From Streptomyces ossamyceticus (GTDB lineage Bacteria; Actinomycetota; Actinomycetes; Streptomycetales; Streptomycetaceae): 48,100 bases of DNA. The translations under genes and the position numbers were made by a program. Numbering within the stretch: position 1 is the first letter of the stretch; every line of letters begins with the position of its first letter. The notes beneath the pieces were generated by a model. That model was given only the letters and a program-made list of their open reading frames with translations, searched no databases and was not told the origin of the DNA. Shown one piece after another: positions 44,419 through 48,100 of this stretch. Location: contig NZ_LIQX01000237.1 of the NCBI RefSeq assembly GCF_001418475.1, positions 1 through 48,100 on the forward strand. The letters run 5' to 3'.

Positions 44419-44514
44419 GTTCTGGTAGACCGCCCGGCCGAGCCGTACCGCCGTCGCGATGGACGCGAACGAGTCGTCCAGTAGCACCATCGAGGCCGCC
44501 TCCCGGGCGCGCTC
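44419..44514 (-). pseudogene. Relic: P-type ATPase hinge segment
   Basis: AREAASMVLLDDSFASIATA then VRLGRAVYQN is the segment following the TGDGVND motif in P-type cation ATPases (…A(A/S)DMVL.DD.F..I..AV..GR..Y.N). It is fused in frame to the RCK_C relic. The open frame continues upstream to 44724 without homology. Confidence 0.65.
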
Positions 44515-44672
44515 CCTTCGTGCGAGATCCTGCCTCGGCTCCAAGGGCACCCCCAGCGGCGCTCGCTCCGCTGCCAGGGGGCCCTGTCCCGGCACACCCC
44601 GTCCACGAGCGCGGCGCGGGTCGGAATGTGTGGCGATAGAGGGGCGTCGTTCTCGGCGGCGGGGGGCCGCGT

Positions 44673-45878
44673 CTACCAGCGCACCGGCAGCTCTCGCAGG
44701 CTCCGCATGAGGCTGGGGCGCCACCGTGGTGTGCCGTCACCGTCGAAGGACAGGCGGGGGAAACGGTCCAGCAGGATACGTAGGGCCAGCGTCGCCTCCA
44801 GCCGTGCCAGCGGGGCGCCCAGGCAGTGGTGCAGGCCGTACCCGAAGGCGAGGTGAGCACGGGTCTCGGCCGGATCACGGCGGATGTCGAACCGGTCGGG
44901 GGCGGGGAAGCGCGCGGGATCGCGGTTCGCGGCGGCGATGGAGAGCACGACACGCGCACCCGCCGGTACCCGGGCGCCGCCGAGAGCGATCGGTTCAGCG
45001 GCGTAGCGGTAGGTGCCCGCTGGTGCGGGTGGCTCGAAGCGGAGCGTCTCCTCCACCGCGCCCTTCAGCAACTCGGGGTCGGTACGGAGGGCGGCGAGCT
45101 GCCCGGGATGGCCGAGCAGCAGCTGGACGGCGTTGGCAATGAGGTTGACGGTGGTCTCGTGCCCTGCGACGAGCAGCAGGAAGGCCATTCCGAGCAGTTC
45201 CTCCGGGGTGAGCCGGTCGCCGCCGTCCCCGTCGTGGGTGCGGACCAGGGCATGCAGCAGATCGCTGTCCGCGCCGTCCCGAAGCCGCCGTTTCTCCTCC
45301 GCCAGCCCCGCGAGGTACGCGGCCATCTCCTGGCCGGCGCGGGCGGACTGCTCCGCGTCGTCGAGGGCGACGACCTTCGTGGACCACGCCCGGAAGGCAT
45401 CCCGGTCCCCGTCCGGCACTCCGAGCAGCTCGCAGATGATGGTGAGCGGCAACGGATGGGCGTATGCGGCCACCAGGTCGGCCCGGCCGTCGGCGGCCAC
45501 GGCGTCCAGAAGCGCACCGGCCGCCTCCTCGACGCGGGGCCGCAGCGCCTGGACGCGGCGGGCGGTGAACTCGCGGGCCACGAGCGTCCGCAGCCGGGTG
45601 TGATCGGGCGGGTCGACCTGGAGCATGTTGCGGCCCACGGAGTACAGCCCGTCGTCCTCGAAGTCGGCAGAGTGCCGTACGTCGTTGCGCAGCCTGGGGT
45701 CGGCGAACGCGACACGCACTTCCTCGTGCCCGACCACCAGCCACGACTCGTCCCCGGTGGGGAAACGCACGTGGTGGACGGAGCCGCGGGAGCGCAGCGA
45801 GTTGAAGGCGGAGTAGGGGTCGGCGGTGAAGTCGTCGGTGAGATCGGCGAGTCGGACGGTATGGCGCTGCGTACACAT
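44673..45878 (-). CDS. Cytochrome P450
   Basis: The 401-residue soluble bacterial P450 has the I-helix oxygen-binding motif LLLVAGHETTVNL, the ExxR motif EETLRFEPP, and the heme loop AFGYGLHHCLGAPLARLE with the Cys ligand near residue 350. HTRLRTLVAREFTARRV is the C-helix typical of Streptomyces P450s. It needs a ferredoxin and reductase, neither of which is nearby. ATG at 45878 after GGGAG. Substrate unknown. A pair of repeated CCCCGTTTAG boxes upstream suggests control by a dedicated repressor. Confidence 0.92.
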   Translation of the reverse strand: MCTQRHTVRLADLTDDFTADPYSAFNSLRSRGSVHHVRFPTGDESWLVVGHEEVRVAFADPRLRNDVRHSADFEDDGLYSVGRNMLQVDPPDHTRLRTLVAREFTARRVQALRPRVEEAAGALLDAVAADGRADLVAAYAHPLPLTIICELLGVPDGDRDAFRAWSTKVVALDDAEQSARAGQEMAAYLAGLAEEKRRLRDGADSDLLHALVRTHDGDGGDRLTPEELLGMAFLLLVAGHETTVNLIANAVQLLLGHPGQLAALRTDPELLKGAVEETLRFEPPAPAGTYRYAAEPIALGGARVPAGARVVLSIAAANRDPARFPAPDRFDIRRDPAETRAHLAFGYGLHHCLGAPLARLEATLALRILLDRFPRLSFDGDGTPRWRPSLMRSLRELPVRW

Positions 45879-45899
45879 CGGCGGCTCCCGAAGAGAAGC

Positions 45900-45944
45900 G
45901 GGGATCAATCCCCGTTTAGAAGTGGGGAACATCCCCCGTTTAGG
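45900..45944. promoter_or_regulatory. Repeated operator-like boxes upstream of the P450 gene
   Basis: GGGGATCAATCCCC (45900-45913) is a 6-bp-arm palindrome. ATCCCCGTTTAG and ATCCCCCGTTTAG form a direct repeat about 23 bp apart. They lie 22-66 bp upstream of the P450 start, where a repressor could block transcription. Confidence 0.4.
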
Positions 45945-46280
45945 TTCCGGCCGCGACCGTAGCACGAAGCGGGGAGCGGTCCTCGTTTCCGTCTGCAAGG
46001 GCAAGCCCACAAGTGTCCGAATGACGACTGTGACACCCGGCGCCTGTCCGGGCGGCTACGGCAACGAACCGCACAGCGATCGCGTTGCGGCCGCCGGTGC
46101 GATCACGGCGGCACAGCCGGGCCTGGACAGACCTCCGTTCACCGGGATGAGCCCGCGCCGCTTCGGCAGACCGGTGACCGCCGTGCGCCGCGAGGGAGGG
46201 GACACGGTCCGCCGAGGCCGGCCCTGGAGCCCCACTCGATCGAGCGCCGGCCAGGTCAGCATCCGACGCGTTTCCACAGG
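45945..46280. other. Intergenic region without a recognisable gene
   Basis: No frame on either strand shows a known family. It holds the 3' end region of the pirin gene and the distal promoter side of the P450 gene. Confidence 0.5.
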
Positions 46281-47246
46281 TCAGCGCACCCTTCCCCGCG
46301 GCTTCAACGGCACCGGAGGCAGTGCCGGGGCGGGCAGAGGAGCACCGTCGTACCCCTTCACCTCTCCGAATCGCGTTCCCTCCATCCAGTCCCGGCGAGC
46401 CTGTTCGATCTCCTCCTGGGACCGGCCGATCCAGTTCCAGAACATGATCAGTTCCTCCTCGAAGGGCTCGCCGCCGAGGAGCATGACGGACGCGTCGGAG
46501 TCGGCGCGCAGGGGGAGTTCGGTGCGGCCGCAGCCGAGGTACAGCATGGAGCCGGGGATCACCGGCACCCCGTCGACGTGGGCCTCGCCGGACATGGAGA
46601 GGACCGCGTACTCGAAGTCGGATTCGAGGGGGAGGCGGAGGTCGGCGCCCCGCGTGAGAGTGAGGTCGGCGCCGACGATCGGCGTGAACGCCGTGCCGGG
46701 GGACGTCGCGCCGTCGAGGGAGCCCAGGATGAGCGTGGCCTCCAGGCCGGGGGCGGTGACGACCGGCAGCTCCGCGTGGTGCTCGAAGCGCGGCTCGGTG
46801 TGCCGGTGCTCGTCCGGCAGGGCGACCCACAGCTGCGCGCCGTGCAGGAAACGGGCGTGCGACCTGGGGCTCTCCTCGGAGTGGCTGATGGCCCGCCCCG
46901 AGGTCATCAGACCCAGCTCGCGCGGGCGGATCGTCTCCAGGCTGCCGGTGGAGTCGCGGTGCAGCACCTCGCCCTCGTGCAGCCAACTGACGGTCTGGAG
47001 GCCCATATGCGGGTGCGGCGGCACCTGCATGCCGGGCTCGTCCGCGATGTCGTCCGGCCCGTAGTGGTCGACGAACGCCCACGCGCCCACCATGCGGCGC
47101 CCCAGGTTCGGCAGCAGGCGCCGCACTTCCGTGGACTCGCCGAGTCGCACACGGCGGGGGCTCAGCAGCTCCCGCACGGGCTCGGCGACGACGAATCCCC
47201 GGCCGCCGCACACGCTCGGCACCGCCTGACGGTCAAGATTGCTCAT
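46281..47246 (-). CDS. Pirin-family protein
   Basis: The protein has 321 residues. The N-terminal cupin has the metal-binding PHPHMGLQTVSWLHEGEVLH motif and a third His in ISHSEESP. The Pirin_C domain follows (residues about 180-280, GGEPFEEELIMFWNWIGRSQ). Bacterial pirins are Fe-dependent and some are quercetinases or redox regulators. A start three codons upstream (47255) is equally possible. It is divergent from the MarR gene across 319 bp, so the MarR protein may control it. Confidence 0.9.
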   Translation of the reverse strand: MSNLDRQAVPSVCGGRGFVVAEPVRELLSPRRVRLGESTEVRRLLPNLGRRMVGAWAFVDHYGPDDIADEPGMQVPPHPHMGLQTVSWLHEGEVLHRDSTGSLETIRPRELGLMTSGRAISHSEESPRSHARFLHGAQLWVALPDEHRHTEPRFEHHAELPVVTAPGLEATLILGSLDGATSPGTAFTPIVGADLTLTRGADLRLPLESDFEYAVLSMSGEAHVDGVPVIPGSMLYLGCGRTELPLRADSDASVMLLGGEPFEEELIMFWNWIGRSQEEIEQARRDWMEGTRFGEVKGYDGAPLPAPALPPVPLKPRGRVR

Positions 47247-47525
47247 ACCGCTCAACCTAGCCCCCGCCCGGCCCTTCCGTCAGACCGAACGCCTCCCCCC
47301 ACCACCTGGGCGCCACCGGCCGACCGCCCTGGGGTGCCCCTGGCCGGTGAGGAAGTCCTGCGCGAGGCGCGCTCCAGGGGGGTGAGCGGGACCCGGTGCC
47401 CCGCGCGTCGAGCACGCGCGCCGCCAGTGCGCCGGCCCGCCCGGTGGAAGTCGACGCTGACCGCGGGCGCCAACCGTACGGCGCAGGGGGTGAGGTCCAG
47501 GGCACAGCTGGGCTCATCCTCATAA
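47247..47525. other. Pirin-MarR divergent intergenic region
   Basis: No gene is recognised. It should contain the pirin promoter. Confidence 0.4.
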
Positions 47526-47552
47526 ATAGTAGCCATGGCTATAGTAGCCATG
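47526..47552. promoter_or_regulatory. MarR-type operator
   Basis: ATAGTAGCCATG occurs twice (47526-47537, 47541-47552), and between them TAGCCATGGCTA (47530-47541) is a perfect 12-bp palindrome. It ends 13 bp before the MarR ATG, so MarR autorepression is likely. Confidence 0.65.
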
Positions 47553-47565
47553 TACGGTATTGGCC

Positions 47566-48054
47566 ATGAGCTCGACTTTCGAGGGCGCGACGCCCGGATT
47601 CCTCGTGTGGCGCTTGTCCATGAAGTGGCGCGTCGCGGTCGACCGCGCGGTGGCGCCGCTGGGGTTGACGCACGCCCAGTACGCGCTGGTGGCCTCGCTG
47701 CACGGCATGCACCGGGCCGGGCTGCGGCCCAGCCAGCGGCAGCTCGCCGATCACACGGGTCTGGAGGCGCTGTATGTGTCGAAGCTGGCCCGAGCCCTGG
47801 AGACCGCCGGGCTGCTCGAACGGACGCGGGACCCCCGTGACCCGCGCGCCGTGCGGTTGGCACTCACCGATGAGGGACGCGAGGTCACCCGCCGCGCGAT
47901 CGACGTCGTCCAGGGCCTGCTGCACCAGCTGATGGAGCCGCTCGGCGGCCTCGACAGTGCCCGCGCACGGGAGTTCACCCGTGAACTGACGACCCTGCTC
48001 AACGTCCCCCTGGACCCGTCCCTCCCCTCTGAACGCACCGAGGAGCAGTCATGA
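47566..48054 (+). CDS. MarR-family transcriptional regulator
   Basis: The 162-residue winged-helix protein contains LTHAQYALVASLHGMHRAGL, RPSQRQLADHTGLEALYVSK (recognition helix) and ERTRDPRDPRAVRLALTDEG (wing). The ATG at 47566 is chosen over the TTG at 47560. It overlaps the next gene by 4 bp (ATGA), and a palindromic operator sits just upstream. The usual model is an autoregulated repressor released by phenolic or oxidant ligands that also controls the coupled downstream gene. Confidence 0.92.
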   Translation: MSSTFEGATPGFLVWRLSMKWRVAVDRAVAPLGLTHAQYALVASLHGMHRAGLRPSQRQLADHTGLEALYVSKLARALETAGLLERTRDPRDPRAVRLALTDEGREVTRRAIDVVQGLLHQLMEPLGGLDSARAREFTRELTTLLNVPLDPSLPSERTEEQS

Positions 48055-48100
48055 CCACCCCTGCGACGACCACCGCCTCCACCCCGTCCCCGGCACCGCC
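48051..48100 (+). CDS. Start of a gene coupled to marR (runs off window)
   Basis: ATG at 48051 overlaps the marR stop (ATGA). Only MTTPATTTASTPSPAPP is visible, a low-complexity Thr/Pro/Ala leader such as precedes many Streptomyces membrane transporters. Product unknown. Confidence 0.55.
   Translation, partial: MTTPATTTASTPSPAP

Overview
The window is high-GC actinobacterial DNA, almost certainly Streptomyces or a close relative. The basis is strong GC bias at third codon positions, frequent GTG starts, and families typical of that genus (PGPGW small membrane protein, PucR-type regulator, DUF3686 ATPase, Rv1733c-type protein, many tandem universal stress proteins). No rRNA, tRNA, CRISPR array or intact transposase was seen.

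Layout. (1) 0-8.3 kb, ion homeostasis: the 3' part of a polytopic membrane protein, an NhaA Na+/H+ antiporter broken by a frameshift at a G8 run, a PucR-type regulator, a CPA1 Na+/H+ antiporter, a double Rossmann-domain (RCK/TrkA-N) membrane protein and a PH-domain membrane protein. The two antiporters share an identical 25-nt leader element 40-48 nt upstream of their start codons. A third near-copy lies between them. (2) 8.3-18.8 kb, leftward membrane-organisation cluster: two small membrane proteins, a giant DUF3686-type AAA ATPase with an octapeptide repeat at its N terminus, a YqiK-type flotillin, a small YqiJ-like membrane protein, then a stomatin/QmcA-type SPFH protein and its NfeD partner. 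(3) 19-23.4 kb: a two-gene, Cys-type, NAD-linked molybdenum formate dehydrogenase (NuoE/F-like beta subunit and FdsA-like alpha subunit), followed by relics of a NarK-type transporter and a P-type cation ATPase. (4) 24-28.8 kb: an HxlR regulator divergent from a detoxification-type cluster (VOC protein, two cupins, SDR, DoxX). The cluster is scarred by duplicated fragments of a DsbA/FrnE-like gene, a truncated SDR and a 22-codon stub of an NAD(P)-binding protein. (5) 28.8-30.65 kb: a GNAT acetyltransferase between two direct repeats, then a truncated TnsA-like endonuclease gene with an expanded CGG/CTG triplet run. (6) 30.65-44.2 kb, stress/dormancy block: K+ channel-like protein, GH65 enzyme, four tandem-domain universal stress proteins, CBS-BON protein, nicotinate phosphoribosyltransferase, Rv1733c-type membrane protein and an APH/P-loop kinase. 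Between them lie relics of a cyclic-nucleotide-binding protein, a PPOX flavoprotein, a DUF1876 protein and a V/A-type ATP synthase B-D pair. (7) 44.3-48.1 kb: a chimeric relic (P-type ATPase plus antiporter RCK_C piece), a cytochrome P450, a pirin, and a MarR regulator translationally coupled to a gene that runs off the window.

How it fits together. From family knowledge, block 6 plus the NarK and P-type ATPase relics resembles the mycobacterial DosR/DevR hypoxia-dormancy regulon (USPs, Hrp1-type CBS, PncB2, Rv1733c, Rv2004c, the GH65 part of Rv2006, Rv1738-type DUF1876, CtpF, NarK2) and the OsdR-type island of Streptomyces. The formate dehydrogenase and cation/pH systems suit energy and ion maintenance under low oxygen. 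Many members are decayed, so this looks like an accessory island under active erosion. The features most worth testing are the shared antiporter leader, the DUF3686-flotillin-NfeD cluster and the eroding dormancy island.
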